Shown: piece by piece, positions 1 to 5,434 of the stretch
Numbering within the stretch: position 1 is the first letter of the stretch
Layout: each line of letters starts with the position of its first letter
Assembly: GCA_021804185.1 (NCBI GenBank)
Contig: JAJZKL010000093.1
Location: forward strand, 1-5,738
DNA length: 5,738 nt
Origin: Thermoplasmata archaeon
GTDB lineage: Archaea; Thermoplasmatota; Thermoplasmata; Thermoplasmatales; Thermoplasmataceae
Direction: 5' to 3'
Position numbers and translations under genes: made by a program
The notes under the pieces: generated by a model
Database searches by the model: none
The model's input: only the letters and a program-made list of their open reading frames with translations
What the model was told of the DNA's origin: nothing

Positions 1-30
1 ACATATTCAAGTAATGGGAATTCCCCAATC

Positions 31-38
31 ATTATTTA
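31..38 (+). promoter_or_regulatory. Putative TATA box for the rio1-dim2 operon
   Basis: The A/T-rich octamer ATTATTTA is centred about 29 bp before the rio1 ATG at 64. This is the spacing expected when an archaeal transcript starts at, or a few bases before, the start codon. A second A/T run at 47-56 lies too close to the ATG to serve this gene. No convincing BRE is visible, so the call rests on composition and spacing only. Confidence 0.4.
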
Positions 39-63
39 CGGGTCTGTTATAATAAAGGTATAG

Positions 64-834
64 ATGGAAGATCTCTCTGCTCTCGAAAAGCTTCTAAAAT
101 CCGGGGAATTTCTCCAGAGTCTCCAGATGGAAAGGAAGACTGCTGATCTTGTATTTGACAGCAGGACTCTGAAGGCAATATATGAACTTGTTAGCAGATA
201 CCGGGTTGACTATATAGATTATCCAATTTCAAGCGGGAAGGAATCAATCGTATTCAAGGCATATCTTGATGGCAAAGCAGTTGCAATAAAGATTTACAAG
301 ATGTCCACACTGCGATTCTCAAATATCTGGAAGTACATAGATGGGGATTACAGGTTCTCAAAGGAGCATCTTACAAGGTCTTCGCTTGTGTACCTGTGGG
401 CCAGAAAAGAATTCACAAATCTAAGTGAATGCCGCAGGTACAGGATAAATGCTCCCCGCCCTATAGCATTCCATAAGAATCTTCTCATGATGTCTTACCT
501 CGGAAAGAGTACGCGTGGGGCACCGATGTTGAAAGACACAGAGGTGGACTTTCAGAAAACCTTTGATCAGATAATGGATTCTGTCAAAGATCTTTATGGC
601 AAGGCCAAGCTGGTTCACGCAGACTTGAGTGAATACAACGTCCTCATATACAGGGCGAAGCCGTACCTGCTGGACATGGCTCAGTCAGTATCGAGAGAGC
701 ATCCTGCAGCTGACTATTTCCTGGAGCGGGACATCAAGAATATATGCGTTTTTTTCAGGAAAAAGGGGGTAGATTGCAGCATGGAGGATTCACTCAAGTA
801 TGTGAAGTCCCCTATAAAATCTGGAAAGGCTTAA
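64..834 (+). CDS. rio1: Rio1 atypical serine kinase/ATPase (small ribosomal subunit maturation)
   Basis: This 256-residue protein is a complete archaeal Rio1, the usual length for the family. Rio1 is a cytoplasmic atypical protein kinase that works mainly as an ATPase in late small-subunit assembly. Visible in order: an N-terminal helical region (1-50), the short RIO P-loop SSGKES (56-61), the ATP-binding lysine K76 in VAIKIYK, the flexible-loop segment FSNIWKYIDGDYRF (85-98) typical of Rio1, the hinge around MMSYLG (142-147), the catalytic loop HADLSEYN (185-192, with D187 and N192), and the metal-binding LLDMAQSV (202-209). D204 corresponds to the aspartate that becomes phosphorylated in characterised Rio proteins. 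LDMAQSV followed by HP and FLERD separates Rio1 from Rio2, as does the absence of the Rio2 winged-helix N-terminus. The ATG at 64 fits a leaderless start; an AGG/AGGT lies 5 bp upstream. It is followed after 2 bp by the KH-domain gene, clearly one operon. Confidence 0.93.
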   Translation: MEDLSALEKLLKSGEFLQSLQMERKTADLVFDSRTLKAIYELVSRYRVDYIDYPISSGKESIVFKAYLDGKAVAIKIYKMSTLRFSNIWKYIDGDYRFSKEHLTRSSLVYLWARKEFTNLSECRRYRINAPRPIAFHKNLLMMSYLGKSTRGAPMLKDTEVDFQKTFDQIMDSVKDLYGKAKLVHADLSEYNVLIYRAKPYLLDMAQSVSREHPAADYFLERDIKNICVFFRKKGVDCSMEDSLKYVKSPIKSGKA

Positions 835-836
835 TA

Positions 837-1430
837 ATGATGGATAATAAGAGGATAGACATGACGGACGAACTCCCAGAACAGATGCCAGCAGAAGTGA
901 GGATACCTGAAGAGCGCGTTGCTGTTCTCATTGGGAAAAAAGGAAGCACAAAAAAAATAATTGAGAGAATTGGGGAATGCAATCTTCTAATAGATTCAGA
1001 GACTGGAATTGTAGAGGTGCAGGGAAGGGGCGATCCTCTTAAGTCAGTGATCACAAACAGCGTGATTCAGGCCATAGGAAGAGGATTCAACCCAGAAAAG
1101 GCTCTATTGCTGTATCAGGAGAATTTCCAGTTGGCAGTCATTTCACTGAGAGATTTTGCAAATCCCGGCTCAAAACGAATTTCGCAGATAAAGGCGAGGC
1201 TCATTGGCACAGGTGGCCGTACCCGCCAGATTGTAGAGGAACTCACAACAACTGCAATTTCAATCTATGGTGACACAGTTTCAATAATTGGGGATTATGT
1301 TTCAATGGAATTTGCAAAGGAGGCAGTTACAATGCTTATCAATGGAAGCAAGCAGAGAACCGTCTATACATATCTGGAGAGGAATGCCCGTGATATGAGA
1401 ATCCGGAAGATAGAAGAGTCTTTCGGATAG
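837..1430 (+). CDS. Two-KH-domain RNA-binding protein, archaeal Dim2/Pno1 homologue
   Basis: This 197-residue protein resembles archaeal Dim2 (eukaryotic Pno1/Krr1 relatives). Family members bind the 3' end region of pre-16S/18S rRNA and assist final processing and methylation of the small subunit. KH1 begins around residue 21 (VRIPEERVAVLIGKKG) with the GxxG loop GKKG at 33-36. The linker GRGFNPEKAL (81-90) is a family hallmark. KH2 carries GTGG at 124-127, followed by RTRQIVEELT, and the tail contains YLERNARDMR. The reading frame is open upstream to 744, but that part overlaps rio1. I chose the ATG at 837, two bases after the rio1 stop; a second ATG follows directly at 840 and GGAAAGG (823-829) can serve as ribosome binding site. 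A third option, ATG at 861, is preceded by AGAGG. Pairing with rio1 supports the ribosome-assembly role. The exact start is uncertain. Confidence 0.88.
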   Translation: MMDNKRIDMTDELPEQMPAEVRIPEERVAVLIGKKGSTKKIIERIGECNLLIDSETGIVEVQGRGDPLKSVITNSVIQAIGRGFNPEKALLLYQENFQLAVISLRDFANPGSKRISQIKARLIGTGGRTRQIVEELTTTAISIYGDTVSIIGDYVSMEFAKEAVTMLINGSKQRTVYTYLERNARDMRIRKIEESFG

Positions 1431-1445
1431 AGGCGATGCAAAACC

Positions 1446-1455
1446 TATTATTTTA
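1446..1455 (+). promoter_or_regulatory. Putative TATA box of the initiator tRNA gene
   Basis: TATTATTTTA lies 15 bp after the stop of the KH-domain gene and is centred about 25 bp before the mature tRNA 5' end, the typical position for an archaeal tRNA promoter. A purine-rich GCAAAA sits just upstream where a BRE would be. This suggests the tRNA has its own promoter, although read-through from the rio1 operon is also possible. Confidence 0.5.
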
Positions 1456-1474
1456 CGCACGTATACCTGTGGGA

Positions 1475-1549
1475 AGCGGGGTGGGGTAGTTAGGAGATCC
1501 CGACGGGCTCATAACCCGTAGATCAATGGTTCAAATCCATTCCCCGCTA
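1475..1549 (+). tRNA. Initiator tRNA-Met (CAT)
   Basis: The 75-nt sequence folds into a full cloverleaf. The acceptor stem is AGCGGGG (1475-1481) with CCCCGCT (1542-1548); the D arm spans 1484-1501; the anticodon stem ACGGG/CCCGT (1503-1507 and 1515-1519) encloses the loop CTCATAA with anticodon CAT at 1510-1512; the T stem AATGG/CCATT (1525-1529 and 1537-1541) encloses TTCAAAT; the discriminator is A1549. Two features mark it as the initiator rather than an elongator or Ile2 tRNA: the A1-U72 end pair used by archaeal initiators, and three consecutive G-C pairs (GGG/CCC) at the bottom of the anticodon stem. The outermost D-stem pair is T-T. There is no intron and CCA is not encoded, so CCA must be added after transcription. 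A TTTT run (1550-1553) follows directly. Confidence 0.95.
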
Positions 1550-1553
1550 TTTT
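1550..1553 (+). terminator. Putative oligo-T terminator of the tRNA gene
   Basis: Four T residues follow the tRNA discriminator base directly, as is common for archaeal tRNA genes, where U-runs alone can end transcription. The last two T's belong to the hemD stop codon on the opposite strand (TTA at 1552-1554 reads TAA). The run is short, so termination may be incomplete. Confidence 0.35.
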
Positions 1554-2271
1554 AGGTACTGCCTGAGAATTTCCTGCATATTTCTTTAACAAGTGATTCC
1601 AGATCTGATTTTCCCAATGGTTCTGAAGGGGGAATTCCTATCCTATTCATTGTAGAAGCAGTAGTTTCACCTATTGCATAAAGAGGTTTCAGAGCTGCCT
1701 GTGGGCCGGCAATATCCATAAACACTTCGGCCTCCTGCGAGGATGTGATTATAACTGCAGCAACATCATTTCTTGGAAGATATTCGGTGATTTTGCTACT
1801 GGAGACAGGAAGTGCATCATAAAGATCACACTGTATGTATGTGTAATTGTTTTTTGAGAGATAGTTCTGTATTATCCGGTTGCTTTTGGCGCTGGAGAAA
1901 ACGGCAATCTTTCTTTCATTGTAGTTTCCTGAACTGAGCAAATCAACTATGCCATCAGAATTTCGACTGGCAGGAACAGTTATATTGCTGAATCTTGAGG
2001 AAAGTTCACTGGCTGTAGCACTTCCAATTGCAATAACCTCAATTTTATCTGACACAAATTCATTCTCACTCTCAATAAATATCCTGGCCCCAACTGTACT
2101 CGTAAAGATGAGAACCTGCGGTGCGAAGGCCCTGATATGGTTCCAGTCAACAGAAATAGGGGTGATTTCCGTCAGTGGTATATTGATGATCCTGAATCCT
2201 TCAGGAACCCTAATTGGCTTGAATTTCCAGGATGGCCTCGTAGTTATAATTATCCGGCATGGTTCACTCAT
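1552..2271 (-). CDS. hemD: Uroporphyrinogen-III synthase
   Basis: HemD (239 residues) closes linear hydroxymethylbilane into uroporphyrinogen III while inverting ring D. This is the last common step before siroheme, haem and cobalamin pathways separate. The family is poorly conserved but its usual landmarks are here: the N-terminal strand RIIITTRP (6-13), FTSTVGARIF (56-65), IGSATASEL (82-90), a second-domain TSSQEAEVF (176-184) and IGETTA (200-205). Together they match the two-lobed fold, and the length is typical. The ATG overlaps the hemC stop as ATGA (2268-2271), so translation is probably coupled; GGGGAT upstream may act as ribosome binding site. The immediate hemC context makes the call secure. 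The stop codon lies 2 bp from the 3' end of the opposing tRNA gene. Confidence 0.9.
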   Translation of the reverse strand: MSEPCRIIITTRPSWKFKPIRVPEGFRIINIPLTEITPISVDWNHIRAFAPQVLIFTSTVGARIFIESENEFVSDKIEVIAIGSATASELSSRFSNITVPASRNSDGIVDLLSSGNYNERKIAVFSSAKSNRIIQNYLSKNNYTYIQCDLYDALPVSSSKITEYLPRNDVAAVIITSSQEAEVFMDIAGPQAALKPLYAIGETTASTMNRIGIPPSEPLGKSDLESLVKEICRKFSGST

Positions 2272-3182
2272 TGGCTATCCCCAAGCCCGTAGTCTGATGG
2301 AACAGATTTCTTCATCCTATCCAGCAGTTCTCCTAGATCCTTCTCCCCTTGTACGGTTCCGCTGATATCGGTGTGCCTTTTTCCGTCTCTGGAATAGAAT
2401 GATGATATTACCTCGTATTCTCTGCCATTATATCTGGCAAAAATACCTGCGGGAGCAGAACAGCCAAGAGCCATTGAGGCTGTTAAACTCCTCTCAATTT
2501 TCATCTGCTCCATTGTCACCTGATCTGTTATGGAGGAAATTTTTTGATAGTCCTTGTGGCTTTTTCTGCAAACAACAGCTATTATTCCCTGGCATGGTGC
2601 AGGAACAAAGTCAGTTTCAGGTAGCAGCTGACGCTGGACTGAAATACCAAGTCGTTTGAGCCCAGCCTCCGCAAGAATAATCGCGTCATATTCTCCATTT
2701 TCCAGCTTTCTCAGTCTTGTATCTACATTTCCTCTTATGTCTCTGACAAGAAGATCTGGCCTGACCCTTTTCAACATGAATGATCTCCTGGGGCTGGAGC
2801 TTCCTATTACTGCACCGGACGGTAATTTCTCAAGAGAGGTGTCTGAGACAAGAGAATCATTGTGCGGCCCCCTCTCCAGAACAGCGTTAATTGAAAGATC
2901 TTCAGGCAACTCAGAAGGAAGGTCTTTGGCACTGTGGACTGCAATGTCTATGCTGCCAGCAAGAAGTGCGTCGTTGAGGCTCGATACGAAGACTCCCACT
3001 CCTTTGAACCCTGAAAGGGCGGTCTGGTGATCCCTGTCACCTTGTGATTCAATCTTCACAATATCGCCCTCTATACCAGTTCTTGAAAGAGCGGCCTTCA
3101 CAAGTTCAGCCTGTCTAACTGCAAGCTGGCTAGGCCTTGTTCCAACCCTGAGCCTCATTTGGGTGATATTGATTTTAGACAT
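2268..3182 (-). CDS. hemC: Porphobilinogen deaminase (hydroxymethylbilane synthase)
   Basis: HemC joins four porphobilinogen molecules into hydroxymethylbilane, using a covalently bound dipyrromethane cofactor. The 304-residue protein is full length. Visible motifs: GTRPSQLA (14-21), the catalytic-aspartate segment HSAKDLP (83-89, D87 matching E. coli D84), the substrate-binding arginines SSSPRR (R132, R133), RGNVDTR (R150, R156), the motif GEYDAIILAEAGLKRL (163-178), and the cofactor cysteine C241 in ALGCSAPAG. Most family members have HSMKD or HSLKD and PAxGQG; here they read HSAKD and PAPCQG (C197). The start at 3182 is favoured because a TATA-like element lies about 24 bp upstream, fitting a leaderless mRNA. 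A second in-frame ATG at 3158 (MRLRVGTRPS) is possible. hemC is first in a two-gene operon with hemD and diverges from the TYW2-like gene. Confidence 0.96.
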   Translation of the reverse strand: MSKINITQMRLRVGTRPSQLAVRQAELVKAALSRTGIEGDIVKIESQGDRDHQTALSGFKGVGVFVSSLNDALLAGSIDIAVHSAKDLPSELPEDLSINAVLERGPHNDSLVSDTSLEKLPSGAVIGSSSPRRSFMLKRVRPDLLVRDIRGNVDTRLRKLENGEYDAIILAEAGLKRLGISVQRQLLPETDFVPAPCQGIIAVVCRKSHKDYQKISSITDQVTMEQMKIERSLTASMALGCSAPAGIFARYNGREYEVISSFYSRDGKRHTDISGTVQGEKDLGELLDRMKKSVPSDYGLGDSQ

Positions 3183-3200
3183 TTATCTTCTTGCAATTTC

Positions 3201-3210
3201 CTGTATACTA
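3201..3210 (-). promoter_or_regulatory. Putative TATA box of hemCD
   Basis: Read on the minus strand the element is TAGTATACAG, centred about 24 bp before the hemC ATG at 3182. This suits transcription starting at or next to the start codon. No strong Shine-Dalgarno sequence precedes hemC, in keeping with a leaderless message. The call is from composition and spacing only. Confidence 0.4.
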
Positions 3211-3211
3211 T

Positions 3212-3257
3212 GATAGTTGCAGCGAAATGGAATTTTTTTAATGCATTGCAAACTATC
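3212..3257. repeat. Imperfect inverted repeat in the hemC / taw2 divergent spacer (candidate operator)
   Basis: The left arm GATAGTTGCA (3212-3221) and right arm TGCAAACTATC (3247-3257) are reverse complements over 10 bp, apart from one extra A in the right arm. The 25-bp spacer between them contains the T-rich box at 3231-3240. The left arm touches the upstream edge of the hemC TATA-like element, and the right arm lies between the taw2 TATA-like box and its start. If the predicted transcription starts are right, neither mRNA contains both arms, which would favour a protein-binding site over an RNA hairpin. The function is inference. Confidence 0.4.
3231..3240 (+). promoter_or_regulatory. Putative TATA box of the TYW2-like gene
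   Basis: AATTTTTTTA is the most A/T-rich run upstream of the plus-strand gene. It would place transcription start near 3262, giving a leader of about 9 bases before the ATG at 3271. It would exclude the in-frame TTG (3217) and ATG (3241) codons as starts. The sequence is T-rich rather than a classic TATA box, so support is modest. Confidence 0.3.
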
Positions 3258-3270
3258 CTGGATCCGGAAA

Positions 3271-4299
3271 ATGACAGAAAGGCCAATGATAGCGGTCCTG
3301 AAAGAAGGGGCAAATGAGCTCATCTCCAGACTTCTAAGGAGAAATGTTATCGACAAGAGGTACCACATTCGAAGATCTGGTGACACTATTCTGATCCCCG
3401 TTAAGGACAATGTTTCAATAGATGGCTTCGAAATTGGAATAGATAATTTCTGGAACAGAGAATTGGCCGACTCACCACATTATTATCTGAGAAAAATAAG
3501 GCTGAAAGCCACTTCAAGGTACTTTGTCCCAAGAAAGTGGATCAGGCTGGGAGACTCCATAGTTATCAAGTCGAATAATGGGAAAATGCCTTCGAAAAGG
3601 GCATTGAAAATACTGCTGAAATTTACAGGTGCAAAGGCGATCTATCTGGACATCTCCAGAGTAAGAGGAGTAGAGAGGGTACCGGGCCTTCATCTCATTC
3701 ATGGGAAATCACATGAGGTATTGCACCGTGAAAATGGTGTCCTGTTCAAATTCGATCCTCAGAAGGTTATGTTCTCGCCTGGGAACGTTAATGTCAGAGG
3801 GGTTCTCCGGAACAGGAACCTTGAGGGCAAGGCTGTTCTGGATATGTTCTCAGGGATAGGCTACTTTGCACTGCCTTGTGCAAAATATTCAGGAGCTAAA
3901 GTTGTCTACTGCAGCGAAATAAATCCTGTTTCCTACAGATATCTACTTCAAAATATCTCCTTAAACGGGTTGGAATCTAGGATCAAGGCGGTGAACTCAG
4001 ATTGCCGCAATTCATGGGGCTCATTGAAGGCCGATCTCATAATTATGGGCCATTTTTCTTCCATGGATTTTCTTTCCAGTGCACTTTTCAGGTCCCACGA
4101 GGGTACGGAAATAGTAATGCATCTTCTTGCCCCAACGGGGGAAATTGATCAGATTCATAGAGAAATCACAGCAAGGGCACGGCACATGGGTTATATTCTG
4201 GATGTTTCAGATTCAAAGGTCGTGAAATCATACTCGCCACATAACTGGCACTATCAGGTAACTTTGAAGGTATTCAGGTGCCCAGAGGGAAAAGCATAA
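3271..4299 (+). CDS. taw2: Trm5/TYW2-family tRNA enzyme, most likely TYW2 (Taw2) aminocarboxypropyl transferase
   Basis: The 342-residue protein has a Trm5/TYW2 layout: an N-terminal RNA-binding part (1-165) and a Rossmann SAM domain. Motif I is VLDMFSGIGYF (189-199) and E216 in CSEIN ends the second strand. TYW2 moves the 3-amino-3-carboxypropyl group of SAM onto the tricyclic base at position 37 of tRNA-Phe in wyosine synthesis; Trm5 makes m1G37. Three local features favour TYW2: FSPGN (168-172) where archaeal Trm5 has FSPRL, MGH (259-261) close to the MGY of archaeal TYW2 where Trm5 has NLP, and the tail KSYSPHNWHYQV, which resembles the KYxPGxWHxxV of TYW2. The glutamate usual after FSxGNxxE is a valine here. 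The frame is open upstream to 3217; I chose the ATG at 3271 because TTG 3217 and ATG 3241 fall at or before the likely promoter. ATG 3286 is an alternative. The subfamily is less certain than the fold. Confidence 0.78.
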   Translation: MTERPMIAVLKEGANELISRLLRRNVIDKRYHIRRSGDTILIPVKDNVSIDGFEIGIDNFWNRELADSPHYYLRKIRLKATSRYFVPRKWIRLGDSIVIKSNNGKMPSKRALKILLKFTGAKAIYLDISRVRGVERVPGLHLIHGKSHEVLHRENGVLFKFDPQKVMFSPGNVNVRGVLRNRNLEGKAVLDMFSGIGYFALPCAKYSGAKVVYCSEINPVSYRYLLQNISLNGLESRIKAVNSDCRNSWGSLKADLIIMGHFSSMDFLSSALFRSHEGTEIVMHLLAPTGEIDQIHREITARARHMGYILDVSDSKVVKSYSPHNWHYQVTLKVFRCPEGKA

Positions 4300-4329
4300 A
4301 GAACCAAGAAAGCATATTAATCAAATTTC

Positions 4330-4656
4330 ATGGTGAATAAGGCAAATAAATCCAGCAGGTTCAGCAGGTTTAACAGAGCTGAAAGATACAATCACCCTGA
4401 GCCTAGTGGAAAGAAAATAAGAAAACTTGACATGAGAAAATCGGAAGAGTTCAACTTTATGCTTGGGAGAGCGGTAGAGGATCTCCCGGACAGTGTAAGG
4501 GGAGCTGTAATGGGGAGCATCTACTCCATTGCCTCCAAAAGAGGCATCAAGGAGGCAAGGGACTACATTCTAAAGAAGGAGGAAGAGGGGGCCTTTGACC
4601 AGGAGACAAAGAGAAAGCTCCTGGATTTAATTGCCAATTACAGCAGATCCAGATGA
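4330..4656 (+). CDS. Conserved-looking small basic protein of unknown function
   Basis: I do not recognise this 108-residue protein. The first 37 residues are basic and probably disordered (KANKSSRFSRFNRAERY, then PSGKKIRK), with a doubled SRF. Residues 38-70 and 73-104 look helical (EEFNFMLGRAVEDLP, then GAVMGSIYSIASKRG; IKEARDYILKKEEEG, then ETKRKLLDLIANY). There is no signal peptide, membrane segment, cysteine cluster or catalytic motif. The charged tail plus helical body would suit a nucleic-acid- or ribosome-associated protein, but that is inference. It starts 30 bp after the TYW2-like gene on the same strand and may be co-transcribed. An A/T-rich stretch at 4293-4300 could give it a promoter of its own. 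No clear ribosome binding site precedes the ATG. Codon use resembles its neighbours, so it looks like a real gene. Confidence 0.7.
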   Translation: MVNKANKSSRFSRFNRAERYNHPEPSGKKIRKLDMRKSEEFNFMLGRAVEDLPDSVRGAVMGSIYSIASKRGIKEARDYILKKEEEGAFDQETKRKLLDLIANYSRSR

Positions 4657-4687
4657 ATGCAGTAGCACACAATCATTAAACATTTTA

Positions 4688-4707
4688 CAGAATCAAAGTG
4701 AATTCTG
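4688..4707. terminator. Weak hairpin in the convergent spacer
   Basis: CAGAAT (4688-4693) and ATTCTG (4702-4707) form a 6-bp stem with an 8-base loop, in the 55-bp gap between two genes that converge here. No long T-run follows on either strand, only TTTT at 4683-4686 before the stem. It could help end transcription from both sides, but a 6-bp repeat can arise by chance. Confidence 0.2.
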
Positions 4708-4711
4708 CGAC

Positions 4712-5434
4712 TCAGTTTTCCCTCCATCTAGTTAAATAACGTGCCATTGAGAAATATATTATAGTCTCTATGACAAATATGTAAAGCTCATTGATCATTG
4801 GCGGCGAAAGGCCAAAGGCCCACTGAGCGAGTACTGCCGCAGGCGTCACTGGTGTTGCAGAAAGAGCGTATAGTGCCCATTTTGGAATATACTCATAAGG
4901 ATAGAATGTTGGAGGAAGCACAGTCATTATGACAGACATGATCCCTGCTATTCCCCATACGTTTCTCACGTGCTTTATACTGCTAGACACAATGAAAGAG
5001 ATAGAAGATGTCCCAACAACCAGGAAACACATAATTCCTATAAGTGCCAGAACAGCTCCAAGGGTGAATATATGAAATATGGCACCAAGTATTGCATACA
5101 GTATGATCCCTGGAAGTGAGAATATCACATAACTAAGGGTCAGCCCTATCATGTAATCTGAAGGGGAGACCTTCGATGCAACATAGAGGTCCTGAAATCT
5201 TAATTGTAGCCTCATGAAAGCTGCATCTCCAGAACTGGAAAGTGCAACAGATGCTATGAGGCCAAGAAATCCACCCACAAGAGCGTAGTTGATGAGTGTT
5301 CCATGAGAGAGTATGGATACTATGAAAAGTAATGTGAGAGGGGCACTCATCGATGATATAATGTAGGATGGGCCCCTGAATATAACCCTGAAACCATATG
5401 ACCATGCCAGCGAAACTATGAACCTAAGATTCAA
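4712..5434 (-). CDS. ABC-2 type transporter permease
   Basis: This is a membrane subunit of an ABC exporter of the DrrB/ABC-2 type, 240 residues from the chosen start. Six hydrophobic segments are visible, at about 24-42, 47-65, 97-120, 125-150, 159-178 and 217-234. They are preceded by the amphipathic N-terminal stretch typical of the family (LRFIVSLAWSYGFRVIFRGP). The segment LPPTFYPYEYIPKWALYALS before the last helix matches the family's conserved P-x-lP-w region. The substrate cannot be told from the sequence. The frame is open to an ATG at 5464, overlapping the ATPase gene by 41 bp. I prefer the TTG at 5434 because AAGGGGGG sits 6 bp upstream, the overlap shrinks to 11 bp, and the protein then begins just before the amphipathic helix. 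TTG at 5440 also exists but is too close to the G-run. It forms an operon with the overlapping upstream ATPase. Confidence 0.85.
   Translation of the reverse strand: MNLRFIVSLAWSYGFRVIFRGPSYIISSMSAPLTLLFIVSILSHGTLINYALVGGFLGLIASVALSSSGDAAFMRLQLRFQDLYVASKVSPSDYMIGLTLSYVIFSLPGIILYAILGAIFHIFTLGAVLALIGIMCFLVVGTSSISFIVSSSIKHVRNVWGIAGIMSVIMTVLPPTFYPYEYIPKWALYALSATPVTPAAVLAQWAFGLSPPMINELYIFVIETIIYFSMARYLTRWREN

Noticed and set aside
1..63. Possible tail of an upstream gene ending at TAA 12-14 or TAG 61-63, or a divergent gene starting at 32 on the minus strand
   Set aside because: Too few residues are in the window to recognise any protein. The stretch is better explained as the rio1 promoter region. 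An aIF1A gene is often found here in relatives, but nothing in these bases shows it.
744..836. N-terminal extension of the KH-domain protein into rio1
   Set aside because: It would overlap rio1 by 91 bp with no conserved sequence. The paired ATG codons at 837 and 840, right after the rio1 stop, are a better start.
1475..1549. Elongator tRNA-Met or tRNA-Ile2 with CAT anticodon
   Set aside because: The A1-U72 pair together with three G-C pairs at the base of the anticodon stem are initiator features in archaea.
1949..2365. 138-codon open frame on the plus strand, antisense to hemD and the end of hemC
   Set aside because: It overlaps two clearly functional genes, has no recognisable motif, and is the kind of antisense frame expected opposite conserved coding sequence.
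2399..3030. Two further plus-strand open frames (2399-2659 and 2656-3030) opposite hemC
   Set aside because: Both lie fully within hemC on the opposite strand and encode no recognisable protein.
3217..3270. N-terminal extension of the TYW2-like protein from TTG 3217 or ATG 3241
   Set aside because: These codons fall at or upstream of the likely TATA box and core promoter region, and the added residues do not resemble the family N-terminus.
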